Positions 47,805 to 57,161 of a stretch of DNA of 64,000 bases are shown here, in pieces (the first letter of the stretch is position 1; each line of letters opens with the position of its first letter). The stretch spans positions 62,001 to 126,000 of the forward strand of contig DAYVGO010000057.1 in NCBI GenBank assembly GCA_045399315.1. The letters run 5' to 3'. The position numbers were made by a program, and so were the translations under genes. The stretch is from Arsenophonus sp045399315 (GTDB taxonomy: Bacteria; Pseudomonadota; Gammaproteobacteria; Enterobacterales; Enterobacteriaceae). The notes beneath the pieces are model-generated. The model had not been told where the DNA came from, did not search any database, and saw only the letters and a list, made by a program, of their open reading frames with translations.

Positions 47805-49750
47805 TTAATTTATACGACTCAGGCTATCTTTAGATATTACCTGAAAGTCATTGAAATTTCTGCTATTAATCAGTCGATTAGTCGCTTTTTCTTTGATAAA
47901 AGTAACAAATAATTCATAAATAGCTATTACTTCTTCATAGTCAGCTTTACTAATAGCTAATAGAAAAATGATATTAGCCACTTCCTTAGTGTCTGTATTC
48001 CATTCGATCCCTTCGGTGAAATTAATCGTAACAACCACCGTTTTATTCGCTAGTAAGCCTAATGAGTGAGGTGATGCGATATCTTCGCCCAGTAAAGTAA
48101 AGACAATGGATTCTCGTTCGATCAGTTAAGGATAAAAATCGCTAGTAACATAACCGTCAGCCTGAAGTTTTTTACAGATTTTTTTAAATAGCGCTTCTTG
48201 GCTAATTTTTTCATTCAGCACGAAGAAATAACGTTCATCGAAGAATCGTTCAATAATATAAGGTTTGGTTTGGTTGATCATCACTAAACGCCAGACTTGC
48301 TCCAGTTGATAGGGGGTTGGGAAGGGGGCAATTTTCACTACTGGTTTATTTTTTTCCGATAAGCGGATAGTGGTGATAATAAAATCTTCATCAATGTTTT
48401 CTAAGATTTCATATTCTTGTAACGAGAGTGCACGACTAAATTTTAGTTGTGGAAATTCACGCATAATTTTGGCTTCAATCACACGTACTGTTGAATTGCC
48501 TGAATCAGTAATGATTAGAACCTGAATTGGACGATGATGGCTGGTACCATAATTAGATTCCAAACTTATACTAATATGGACGGCTAGATAACCGAGCTCG
48601 TCTTCACTAATGGGGTAAGGGAGCAAGCTACTTGCACTGCGTAAGGCATCGAGGGTTACGTCGTAAGTAAAAAGATAATATTGTTTGATATCATTAAGTA
48701 AATGAGTCCGGGTATTAATATTAAATTATAAACGAGTTAATAAAGTGGCGAGATGGGTTGTCAGATTACGTTTTAGTTTCTCATCATTACGTAAGTCGTA
48801 ATGATATAAGTCATTTATATATTGTAAAATATGATCAAGTAATTTGGTATGTAAACCCGTTTTTTGATTAGGTTGTTCATTACCAATAATGCGTTGGGCT
48901 GCTAGCTGGGTGCATAAGTAAGCTTGTTCAGCTTTTAATAAATCACAACCGAGAAAGTAAATCAATCTGTTAGAAATTTCACTAACCGTGTTTTGAATAA
49001 CAGGATCCATTTCATTATTGGTGAAGGTAGTTAATTCTCTCCCACGAATAATCCGTAAAATAGTGGTGGCACAATTAAAGATAAGATATTGATGTCCTTC
49101 ATTGGTCAGTCGAATATCAAAGCGACTAAGGTTATTTTGCAATACTTTATCAATATATTTTAAATCAATATTATCAAGATATGTCAGACTAAATTTAGCG
49201 ATGTCTTTAGTAATTTCCTGCGTGAAACGCCGCCATAATATTTCGATAATACAAGTGTGAATGGCCCATTCATTACCACTTAATCGTATTCCTTGATGTG
49301 GAATACCTTCGATCTTGATATCATGTTTTGCAGATATTCCCTGACGGTGCTCATATCCTATTGTATGGTACCGCGACGGATAAACCATTTTTCAGCAATA
49401 TCATCAAGTTTAACGGGTAATGGTAACATTAACAGCTTTAATAATAAGGCATCGACCCGATCTCTGGCTGTTCACGGAATATTATCATCATCGGCTATTT
49501 TTTCCGTTTTGATGGTGGCAAAGAGGGTTTCGTTATTAATTTTTAAATGGTAACCATTGCCGTGTTCATAAACGATGCAAGCATCATAGTCTTGCAGATA
49601 TCCATTTAATTCGTTGATGTCTGAACATATGGTTCGCGTTGAAACACCAAAACGTTAGCAAGTTCTTCTTGCGATACAATGTCGGTCTTGAATATTAGTA
49701 AAGATCTGATGGATCCGTTGATTTGTAAACACAGCTGCGAGTTATACCTA
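47805..49750 (-). pseudogene. BglG/Mga-type PTS-responsive regulator, broken
   Basis: Large regulator with N-terminal helix-turn-helix (IFTNIQDRHC..., FGVSTRTICSDINELNGYL near 49600-49720, in mixed frames), two PRDs (48726-49388 open; DIKIEGIPHQGIRLSGNEWA, then LLPYPISEDELGYLAVHI), an EIIB-like domain (RPIQVLIITDSGNSTVRVIEAK) and an EIIA-like domain (GEDIASPHSLGLLANKTVVV). Nonsense codons at 48726 and 48124-48126 interrupt one otherwise shared frame, and the HTH end has frameshifts. The EIIB segment lacks the usual Cys. Probably controlled the downstream SFCGS/dga-like operon. Confidence 0.85.
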
Positions 49751-49849
49751 TAGCTTTCAATTAATAAAATAGAAAAGTTGTCTGCATTAAAGATGATATC
49801 TTAGTTAAAAAGCTTGATAGCAAGGCTATTATTGACATCCAAATAAATT

Positions 49850-50643
49850 ATATCTATTAAAACAACTTTGCTTATTTTATCACTTTTATTGGCTGACGAT
49901 CTTTTTATTAAATATTTTATTGAAAGTTATCAATCTTATATTTAATTTAAGTAAATTAATATGCCGCAGAAATTTGTCTGGGCAGTTAAATATACTTTTT
50001 GTTCCTGCATTAAGAATGCCTCCTTCATTATAATAAATATATGCTATCTTATGATTATTATTTTCTAATTTTACTATTCCTGTAATTGAATATAGATAGC
50101 TATTTTTGCCATTCAAGCTAAGCGCCATATATTCTTTGTTTTTAAATAAATATGACTAATCCAGGTTTGTTGACGAATTTTTAAGCTATTTTCCGCTCCA
50201 TTGGATGAAGCTAGTAATGTCAATGCGTTATTATTAGCGAGTTTACGTTTTTGTGGTGGTTGCCAGAAATATTCTACAGATACATTTATTCATAGTTGTA
50301 ATTGTATTAATGGCTTCTCGTGGCTGATATTGTGTTCACTATAACTTATATTAGGTATTGGAGATAAAAGTAAACACTCATTTTCGGATTGATGAATTTG
50401 ATTTTCTTCACTATCGTGGAATTCAGCTTCACCCTGTAAAATCAAATTAATTAAATCGATATTGGGATAGGTTTTAGCTTGAAGGGCTGCTTTTGGTGCG
50501 ATAATCTCTCGATTTAATACTCGCAAAGAGCCGTAATTGATAAAATCAGGATCGAAGTAATGACCAAAAAAGAAGGTATACTGTGCTTGTAACCAACCAA
50601 AATCAGCGTGACCACACTGTTTTTGTGTTCTAGGAATTATCAT
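49850..50643 (-). pseudogene. yhaK: YhaK-like pirin-family protein, broken
   Basis: Bicupin (pirin-type, quercetinase-like) redox-sensitive protein. The N-terminal half is open: TRQ-like start IPRTQKQCGHADFGWLQAQY, FFFGHYFDPDFINYGSLRVL, ILQGEAEFHDSEENQ, ISYSEHNISHEKPL. After LIQLQL the frame ends (50290) and the second half survives only in pieces, such as LNGKNSYLYSITGIVKLE and, near the end, SKVVLIDI. It is divergent from yhaJ, its neighbour and known regulator in E. coli, which is also dead. Confidence 0.85.
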
Positions 50644-50754
50644 AATAATTTTACCCGCAAGATGATTTATGATGAAAATGATAATTAACCAGACGTAAAA
50701 TTGTTAGCTAGTTAATTTGAGCTAAACATTCAAATTTCTTGACTGAGATACCTT

Positions 50755-51667
50755 ATGAGTAAAGAGCGTACACTGACATTAGATGTGTTACGTTTAATGA
50801 ATGCCATGGATCGACGCGGAAGTTTTGCCACGGCAGCTGATGAATTGGTTAGGGTCCCTTCTGCATTAAGTTATACGATGCAAAAATTAGAAGAAGAGCT
50901 TGATGTGGTGCTGATCGTTCTAGACATCGAACACGTTTTACTGATGTTGGTCGTATGTTGTTAGAACGGGGCGATTATTGTTAGAAGCTGCTGATAAACT
51001 TGTCGTTGATGTTGAGGCATTAGCACATGGCTGGGAACCCTATCTTACCATTGAGTGTGAAGTATTGATAACAGTTTCGACTCTTTTCCTTCTAGTTGAT
51101 GAATTAGTACAAAAATCGGAAACTCAGTTCTCTTTATTAACTGAAGTATTAGTTGGGGTATGAGAATGTTTAGAAACGGGTAAGGCAGATATTGTTATTG
51201 CGCCTGATTTGCATTTTCGCACTTCACCTGAAATTAATAGCTGTTTGCTTGGTACTATTAATAATGTTTATGTTGCCAGTCCTGAGCATCCTATTCACTA
51301 AGAGCCAGAGCCACTTTTCGACGTGACTCGAATTAAATATCGTGGGATTGCCATTGCAGATACTGTGAAACAACGACCAGTTTTAACGGTGCAGCTGTTA
51401 GATAAACAGCAGCAGTTGACCATAAGTTTGATGGATGAAAAACACCGTGCTTTATTAGCCGGTTTGGGTGTTGCTACCATGCCTTATAATTTTGTTGAAA
51501 AAGATATTGAAGAAGGGCGATTACGAGTCGTGGGATCAGAATATAGTCATGAGACTAATATTATTATGGCTTAGCATCGTGGCAAAATTGGTGAAGCTAA
51601 ATTTTGGTGTTTGCGCCAAATTCCTCAATTGTTTAATGGTGGTCAGTATACAGATCATTTATTATGA
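50755..51667 (+). pseudogene. yhaJ: YhaJ-like LysR-family regulator, broken
   Basis: LysR-type regulator. The HTH is clear: TLDVLRLMNAMDRRGSFATA, VPSALSYTMQKLEEELDVVL. A frameshift near 50915 breaks the link to TNVGRMLLERG; the effector domain appears in pieces (LLEAADKLVVDVEALAHGWE; KADIVIAPDLHFRTSPEINS; IKYRGIAIADTVKQRPVLTV; LAGLGVATMPYNFVEKDIEE) with stops at 51161, 51299 and 51572 and a final GEAKFWCLRQIPQLFNG. It lies head to head with yhaK, as in E. coli. Confidence 0.88.
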
Positions 51668-51727
51668 AAAAAATTTAGTTAAATTATGCTCATGGGCGAT
51701 GATAAAACCAGCGCCAAATTTTTAGCA

Positions 51728-52126
51728 TCACCATTTTTTATTTGACAAGTTATCAATACTGAATCTGCCTGGTCCGAGTATTGCTAATAATATGTAGCCT
51801 CCAGCAATAGAAAGATCTTTTAAAAACATCAATTGGTTATCGCCTTTGGCAAAGTTGAAGTGAAAAATAAAAGTGGTTAACAAACTAAAAGCAACGGTAA
51901 AAATAGCGGTGGTTCGTGTTAAAAAACCGAATAGGGTGGCGATCCCGCCGCCAAGCTCTAATAAAATTGTCAATGGCAGTAAAAACCCAGGGATATCCAT
52001 TACATTCATATACTGCTGGGTTTCAGTATAGCCACTAGGCTTACCATAACCGGCAAAAATAAATAATAGTGGCATTAAAATATGTGTCACTAGGATTGCG
52101 ATATTTTCTGTGTTTTTCATATTCAT
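51728..52126 (-). CDS. yqjF: YqjF, DoxX-family membrane protein
   Basis: DoxX-like small membrane protein of 132 residues (E. coli 130) with four transmembrane segments. Motifs: ILVTHILMPLLFIFAGYGK, PGFLLPLTILLELGGGIATL, FGFLTRTTAIFTVAFSLLT, and the C-terminal FSIDNLSNKKW nearly identical to E. coli. Function is uncertain; DoxX proteins are linked to thiol and quinone redox chemistry. It is the last gene of a yqjD-E-K-F run and the only intact one. Confidence 0.93.
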   Translation of the reverse strand: MNMKNTENIAILVTHILMPLLFIFAGYGKPSGYTETQQYMNVMDIPGFLLPLTILLELGGGIATLFGFLTRTTAIFTVAFSLLTTFIFHFNFAKGDNQLMFLKDLSIAGGYILLAILGPGRFSIDNLSNKKW

Positions 52127-52331
52127 CTCTCTTACAATAACGGTTTTAATCCGCAGTGGGCGTTTACATGTTAGTCAAGAATGGTTGATTTCGGTTTTAT
52201 TTATAGTAAAGCGATCATGATTAAAAACACTAGCTAAGAAAATTCAATCTATTGTGCAAAAAATTGAATGAATTAGTTGAAAATCATTTTTATATACGGT
52301 GATGAGTTATTTTTACCATTGTGCTGAAGTA

Positions 52332-52634
52332 TTATACTTCCTTTAATATGAAAGTTTGTAAAGTTTTTGCTATGCCCCAGACACCGATAGCCTGTCGACT
52401 CAGACTATAAAGTTTTGTTGGATGAAGGATATGATAGAGTGCAATTAATGACATACTGGCAATGTGTAGTGGCTTGAAAGCTAATATTTTTTGCCAGGTA
52501 CGATCATAAGGTGCGGTAATTATTAGCTAATGATCAGAAGTTGCGGATAGCGTATTACGCTGCTGCTGAATATTGGCTAACAATTGCTGCTTTTTTAATA
52601 GCAGTTGTTTACGTTTATTCAGTTTCATGTTCAT
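52332..52634 (-). pseudogene. yqjK: YqjK-like protein with one internal stop
   Basis: Small membrane-associated protein of unknown function. One frame of 100 codons from ATG 52634: KRKQLLLKKQQLLANIQQQR, NTLSATSDH, TAG at 52527-52529 where E. coli has Trp (REWLETT), then TAPYDRTWQKILAFKPLH and RQAIGVWGIAKTLQTFIL. A single G-to-A change accounts for the defect. Start overlaps the end of the yqjE remnant by 20 bp. Confidence 0.82.
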
Positions 52635-53020
52635 TCTGTTTTAGCTGCTTGATATCCTGTTTTAATTGTTCTCGTGTTGCCACTAATAGAGGCGCGCTAT
52701 AGGTTATTTTTAAAGTCCAGCAAGTGCCTAATAACGCTAGGATAAGTAAAACAGCTGTTGTAATAGCAACGACTTGTATACAGTATGTGGGATCAACCAT
52801 CAGAAAAATTAACACCAGCAAACTCATAAGCCAAATGAGATCAACAGCAGTATGGTACCAGCTAATAAAATCAGTTGGACAAAAGTTTATTTCTCTTGCT
52901 CAAGTTCGACTGCAACCAATTGCAGTCGTGTCTCAACCATATTAATAAGAATAGAGCTTATACGTGTAAGGTACTTAGTAGGCCTTTAGCTGGTCCGGGT
53001 GGATGTTGATTGCCGCACAT
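52615..53020 (-). pseudogene. yqjE: YqjE-like inner-membrane protein, broken
   Basis: Phage-holin-III-superfamily-like membrane protein that in E. coli works with YqjD at the inner membrane. ATG 53020 begins MCGNQHPPGPAKGLLSTL, shifts frame into RISSILINMVETRLQLVAVE, meets TAA near 52905, then QLILLAGTILLLISFGL, and shifts again into MSLLVLIFLMVDPTY to the end at 52615. Two frameshifts and one stop. Confidence 0.83.
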
Positions 53021-53021
53021 A

Positions 53022-53310
53022 TTAACGTTTAGTAAGTAAAATGCCTAATACCAGTCCGACTGCGGGACCAACACCTGTCCATGAATTTTCATGTACATAA
53101 TCATCAGCACGGCCAGCAGCTTCCTTGGTTTGATGAATAATTTTGTGCTTACATCACTTAGCTTTTGGAGAGAATCATTTAACGCTTTTTTGCTTTGTGG
53201 CAAATTTTGTCAATTTCTACTTTGGATTTATTTTCTTTATTGTTCAGAACTTCCTCCAAAGAATCAGCTAATGATTTTAATTCTGTATGTAGGTTTTCGG
53301 TATTTTTCAT
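53022..53310 (-). pseudogene. yqjD: YqjD/ElaB-type membrane-anchored ribosome-binding protein, broken
   Basis: DUF883 protein that anchors ribosomes to the inner membrane in stationary phase. ATG 53310 starts MKNTENLHTELKSLADSLEE and KSKVEIDKICHKAK; a frameshift in an A-run near 53182 leads to ALNDSLQKLSDVS, and a second near 53145 to KEAAGRADDYVHENSWTGVG and the tail GLVLGILLTKR. The stop is 1 bp before the yqjE start. mzrA and yqjC, which lie upstream in E. coli, are absent. Confidence 0.85.
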
Positions 53311-53532
53311 AACGTTGATCTCTTTCAAAGAGGAACGTAAATTTTTAACATATTTATTCTTAAATAATAGTAAAAGATGCACTAAAATCAATCTATATCT
53401 CATTTAAGGTAATTTAAAATTATTTATATTGCATATAAAAACAATTATATCTGTATGAAAATTTGATAAAAAACTTAACTGAAAGGTATACTGTTACCTT
53501 AAAAGTAGGCAACAGCATATATTAGGTTGGAT

Positions 53533-54201
53533 TTAAGGATTGCGACGATTAAACTTTTTCTTTAGTACGACCGCTATACTGCCTACTAAACCAATAAAAA
53601 GTAAAATAACCGGAATCAGCATTAAAATACTCATGATCTGGCGTTCATGGTATTGAAAGAACGGACTTTTACCGAATACATAACCAATGGTGGTTAAAAT
53701 CAGTACCCATAGTAATCCACTGAGCCAATTAAAAAATTGGAAGCGTCCATTAGGTAAACCCGATAGGCCGGCAATGGTAGGTAGAATTGTTCTAATAAAA
53801 GCCAGAAAACGGCCAATAAGAAGTGCCGCTAGACCATAAAGATGGAAAAGACCATAAGCACGTTGGTGATAATGTTCAGGTAGATGAGAGAGCCAGCTTT
53901 GTACAATTTTATTGTTGCCTAGCCATTTACCTTGTATATATCCTACCCAGCAACCCAAGCTGGCACCAGTGGTTAAGATAATAATTGTCAATGGATAATT
54001 GATAGTACCTTTAGCTATTAGCACTCCAACTAGGATCAGCAAACTGTCACCAGGTAAAAAAGCGGCAGGTAATATTCCATTTTCCAAAAATAAAATTGAA
54101 AATAATATAATGTAGATAGCCCATTCTAATGATGGATTCATAAGCATATTGTAATCTTGATGCCAGAGTGCAAAAAAAAGTTCTTTAACTAATTCCATCA
54201 A
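53533..54201 (-). CDS. yqjA: YqjA, DedA-family membrane protein
   Basis: DedA-family inner-membrane protein needed with YghB for envelope integrity, division and alkaline/proton-motive-force tolerance; recent work links the family to undecaprenyl-phosphate recycling. It has 222 residues (E. coli 220): FLENGILPAAFLPGDSLLIL, ASLGCWVGYIQGKWLGN, and the re-entrant motif GRFLAFIRTILPTIAGLSGL. Intact, though mzrA, its E. coli operon partner, is missing. Confidence 0.96.
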   Translation of the reverse strand: MMELVKELFFALWHQDYNMLMNPSLEWAIYIILFSILFLENGILPAAFLPGDSLLILVGVLIAKGTINYPLTIIILTTGASLGCWVGYIQGKWLGNNKIVQSWLSHLPEHYHQRAYGLFHLYGLAALLIGRFLAFIRTILPTIAGLSGLPNGRFQFFNWLSGLLWVLILTTIGYVFGKSPFFQYHERQIMSILMLIPVILLFIGLVGSIAVVLKKKFNRRNP

Positions 54202-54497
54202 GTGTTCCTAATACCGTTATCTATAGACCTAAATGGCAGTTATTACCTGTTATCCCTTATTTGAGGTAATGTGTCCTGGTTAAAAAAGGTTGTAATATGA
54301 ACCTAATATATTAGATTCAGATATAAGTATAATATATTAGACTAATAAAATACTCTAACAAAATCATAAATAACTAAATAGTAAATTTTTCGCTTAAATT
54401 GATTTTCTATTTACTATCTTATTTTTTTACAATTCATGAAATATATTTACCTAATATCTTGTGTTTTGTTAATGAATCTTTTATTTTATTTAGATAG
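54202..54497. other. Divergent spacer between yqjA and the alx leader
   Basis: About 300 bp of very AT-rich DNA with no reading frame. It should hold the promoters for yqjA (leftward) and alx (rightward). No hexamers stand out enough to call among the many A/T runs. Confidence 0.5.
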
Positions 54498-54635
54498 CAA
54501 AGGGGAGTAACTTCTTTAGCCGGTTTATGTCATTACGGTGTTATACACCCGGTAGCCGGGCATCACAGGTGAATATCAAAGTAACTTGTTTATTGTAAAG
54601 TGAGACCTTGCCAGTGGGCAGGGCTTGCTTATAAT
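54498..54635 (+). promoter_or_regulatory. yybP-ykoY type manganese/pH-responsive riboswitch of alx
   Basis: The alx leader carries the signature pieces of this riboswitch: AAAGGGGAGTAACTTCTTTA at the 5' side, the hairpin around CACCCGGTAGCCGGGCATC, and GAGACCTTGCC pairing with GGGCAGGGCTT. In E. coli this element (PRE) induces alx at high pH and responds to Mn2+. The gene below it is the expected one. Confidence 0.8.
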
Positions 54636-54681
54636 TTAAGTTAGTAGAATAGAAACCTATGAAGATTAAAATGAATTATAA

Positions 54682-54715
54682 CGGCTGAGCCTTCTGTGGG
54701 GGATCGGCCGTTTTT
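54682..54715 (+). terminator. Hairpin with T-run in the alx leader
   Basis: CGGCTGA (54682-54688) pairs with TCGGCCG (54704-54710) and TTTTT follows; the ribosome site AGGAG lies 8 bases on. Probably part of the alx expression platform, acting as a transcription stop or masking the ribosome site. Confidence 0.65.
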
Positions 54716-54732
54716 CATTTTTAGGAGCTAAA

Positions 54733-55689
54733 ATGCATTCTGCTGGAACACCCATGTTATGGGGCGTCTTTACTGTCGTTATTGCAATTATGTTACTTAT
54801 TGATATTTCTTTACAGGGTAAGCATAAGGGAAAAGAAATAACAGTAAGACAGGCTATTATATGGAGTTTGATCTGGATTAGTTTGGCTCTTTTGTTTGCT
54901 TTAGGTTTATGGTTTTATTTTAAACAGACAACTAGCCTGACAATTGCCAATCGTCAAACAATGGCTTTTTTAACAGGTTATTTACTGGAAAAAGCATTAG
55001 CAATCGATAATGTATTTGTTTGGTTAATGCTGTTTAATTATTTTGCAATTCCGGTGAATTTTCAGCACCGTGTGCTTATTTACGGTGTTTTAGGTGCGAT
55101 TTTATTACGTACCATCATGATCTTTACAGGCAGTTGGTTAGTTTCACAATTTCACTGGATTTTGTATCTTTTTGGCATTTTTCTACTATTTACCGGCATT
55201 AAGATGTTCTTTATTAAAGAAAATGCTCAGCCGATCGATAAAAAACCATTAGTAAAATGGATCGGTTCTCATTTACGTATGACAAGTACATTACATGGTG
55301 AACGTTTTTTTATTTGTCAACAGGGTATTTTATTTGCCACTCCGCTGATTATGGTATTAATTTTAGTTGAGATAAGTGACATTATTTTTGCGGTGGATAG
55401 TATTCCGGCTATTTTTGCGGTAACAACGGATCCTTTTATTGTATTGACTTCAAATCTTTTTGCGATTTTAGGCTTGCGGGCGATGTATTTTGTTTTATCG
55501 GGTGTTGCTGAAAAATTCTCTATGTTAAAGTACGGCCTTTCTGTTATCTTAATTTTTATTGGCATAAAAATGTTATTAATGGATATATTTTATATTCCTA
55601 CTGCAGTTTCGCTGAGTATTGTTGCAGGTATTTTAACATTGACGATGTTCATTAATTATATTGTTAATAAACATAAAAAACATATCTAA
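54733..55689 (+). CDS. alx: Alx, TerC-family manganese exporter
   Basis: TerC-family membrane protein that exports Mn2+ and responds to alkaline pH. It has 318 residues (E. coli 321) and about nine transmembrane segments. Metal-site acidic residues lie in LLEKALAIDNVFVWLMLF and EISDIIFAVDSIPAIFAV. ATG 54733 is preceded by TTAGGAGCT. Intact, with its riboswitch, while almost all nearby genes are dead. Confidence 0.96.
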   Translation: MHSAGTPMLWGVFTVVIAIMLLIDISLQGKHKGKEITVRQAIIWSLIWISLALLFALGLWFYFKQTTSLTIANRQTMAFLTGYLLEKALAIDNVFVWLMLFNYFAIPVNFQHRVLIYGVLGAILLRTIMIFTGSWLVSQFHWILYLFGIFLLFTGIKMFFIKENAQPIDKKPLVKWIGSHLRMTSTLHGERFFICQQGILFATPLIMVLILVEISDIIFAVDSIPAIFAVTTDPFIVLTSNLFAILGLRAMYFVLSGVAEKFSMLKYGLSVILIFIGIKMLLMDIFYIPTAVSLSIVAGILTLTMFINYIVNKHKKHI

Positions 55690-55920
55690 ATATTAACTTT
55701 AAATATTATAACATGGTATCCTTTTATACTGATTAATAATGGTAAAAAGGGATATTGTTATCATGTCTGTTAGTTAAATTAATTTTGCTAGTTAATTTAT
55801 TAATAAAAAAGGTTTGTTAGATGTTTATTTAATAAATCTATTTTTATACATGCTGATACCTTTTTATGTTTATACCGTCTAACATAAACACTAGGCTTTA
55901 TACCATAAAAATTATTTGGA

Positions 55921-57154
55921 ATGGCTATGGAAAAACAACATGTTGGTTAACTGGCTAATATTGTACTTAGAAGTTTAGTAAAGCTAATACTAATAGGTTA
56001 ATTGCTAGTTATACTTTTTACCTGACTTTGTCCTAATGGTGCTCGTAATGTTAATATATTAGGTGACTTATTTATGAGTGCCTTGAAAGCTGTTGTGCCT
56101 ATTATTGCTAATCACAAAAAGGGCAGCATGCCAAGCTTTGTCCTATTTTATTGCTATATGTTAGATATTTTTTTGGCAGCAATAGTGGCGGTTATCGTTG
56201 TATTTCTTATTTCCTCTCGTCTGATGTTGGTTGTAATGGTACTCAATTAAGTCCACCAGACAGTATCACACAGGTGAAAATAGGGATAATGATAAAGATT
56301 GTCACTAACCCAGTTGAGGCGCTCCTGAAAGCAAATTATATTGGTATTTTGACCTAGTCTATTAGACTAGCTATTCTGTTACGTTATGCTAGTGCAACGA
56401 CTAGAAATTTGCGGCATAATTTTGCCACAGTAATTACCCAGCTTGTTCTTATTATTAGATTTGCCCCATTAGGTATTTTTGGTTTAGTCACATCAACGAT
56501 TAATGTGACAGGATTTACCACATTGAAAAGTTATTACATGTTTTGTTTGTTCTCTTAGGTTGTATGATTTTGGTTACTTTGATCATTAATCTTTTGCTGC
56601 TTTATCGGAGATTGCGTCGTAACCCATATCCATTAATTTCTTGTTGTTTACGTGAAAGTGGTGTCACGACTTTTTTTACCCGTAGTTAAGCAACCAAAAT
56701 TCCCATAAATATGGATATGTGTCAGCGCAGAAATTTAAATAAAAATACTTATTCAGTTTCTATTGCTTTGAGCGCAATTATCAATATGGATGAGGTGGCA
56801 ATAACTATCACTATATTAACATTAGCAGCAGTACAAACTTTAGGCATATCTTTTGATTTCTTGACCGCCGTATTATTGAGTGTGGTTGCGACGATTTGTG
56901 CTTCTAGGGCATCAGGTATAGCTAGGGATCATTGTTGCTTATTTCATTTGTCTGTAGTTTATTTGGTATTTCGAATGAAATTGCCATGCTGATGGTTGCT
57001 ATAGGAATGATTATTAATGTCGTTAAGAACACTGTTGAAACGGCATTAAATTCATTCTACTGTTGTTTATTTGCGTCTTGCTGAAGAGCAACACTATCAT
57101 CTGAGCAGTAGAATAATAATTTTTAATACTGTGCTTAAATATCCTCTAAAATAA
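55921..57154 (+). pseudogene. sstT: SstT-like sodium/serine-threonine symporter, broken
   Basis: Na+-coupled serine/threonine transporter remnant. Many stops and shifts: the start MAMEKQHVG-stop-LANIVLRSLVK at 55921, KAVVPIIANHKKGSM, LSPPDSITQVKIGIMIKIVTNPVEALLKANYIGIL in pieces, IRFAPLGIFGLV, LRRNPYPLISCCLRESG, NLNKNTYSVSIALSAIINM, TILTLAAVQTLGI and KNTVETALNSF. It follows alx, as in E. coli. Long decayed. Confidence 0.88.
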
Positions 57155-57161
57155 TTAACCC

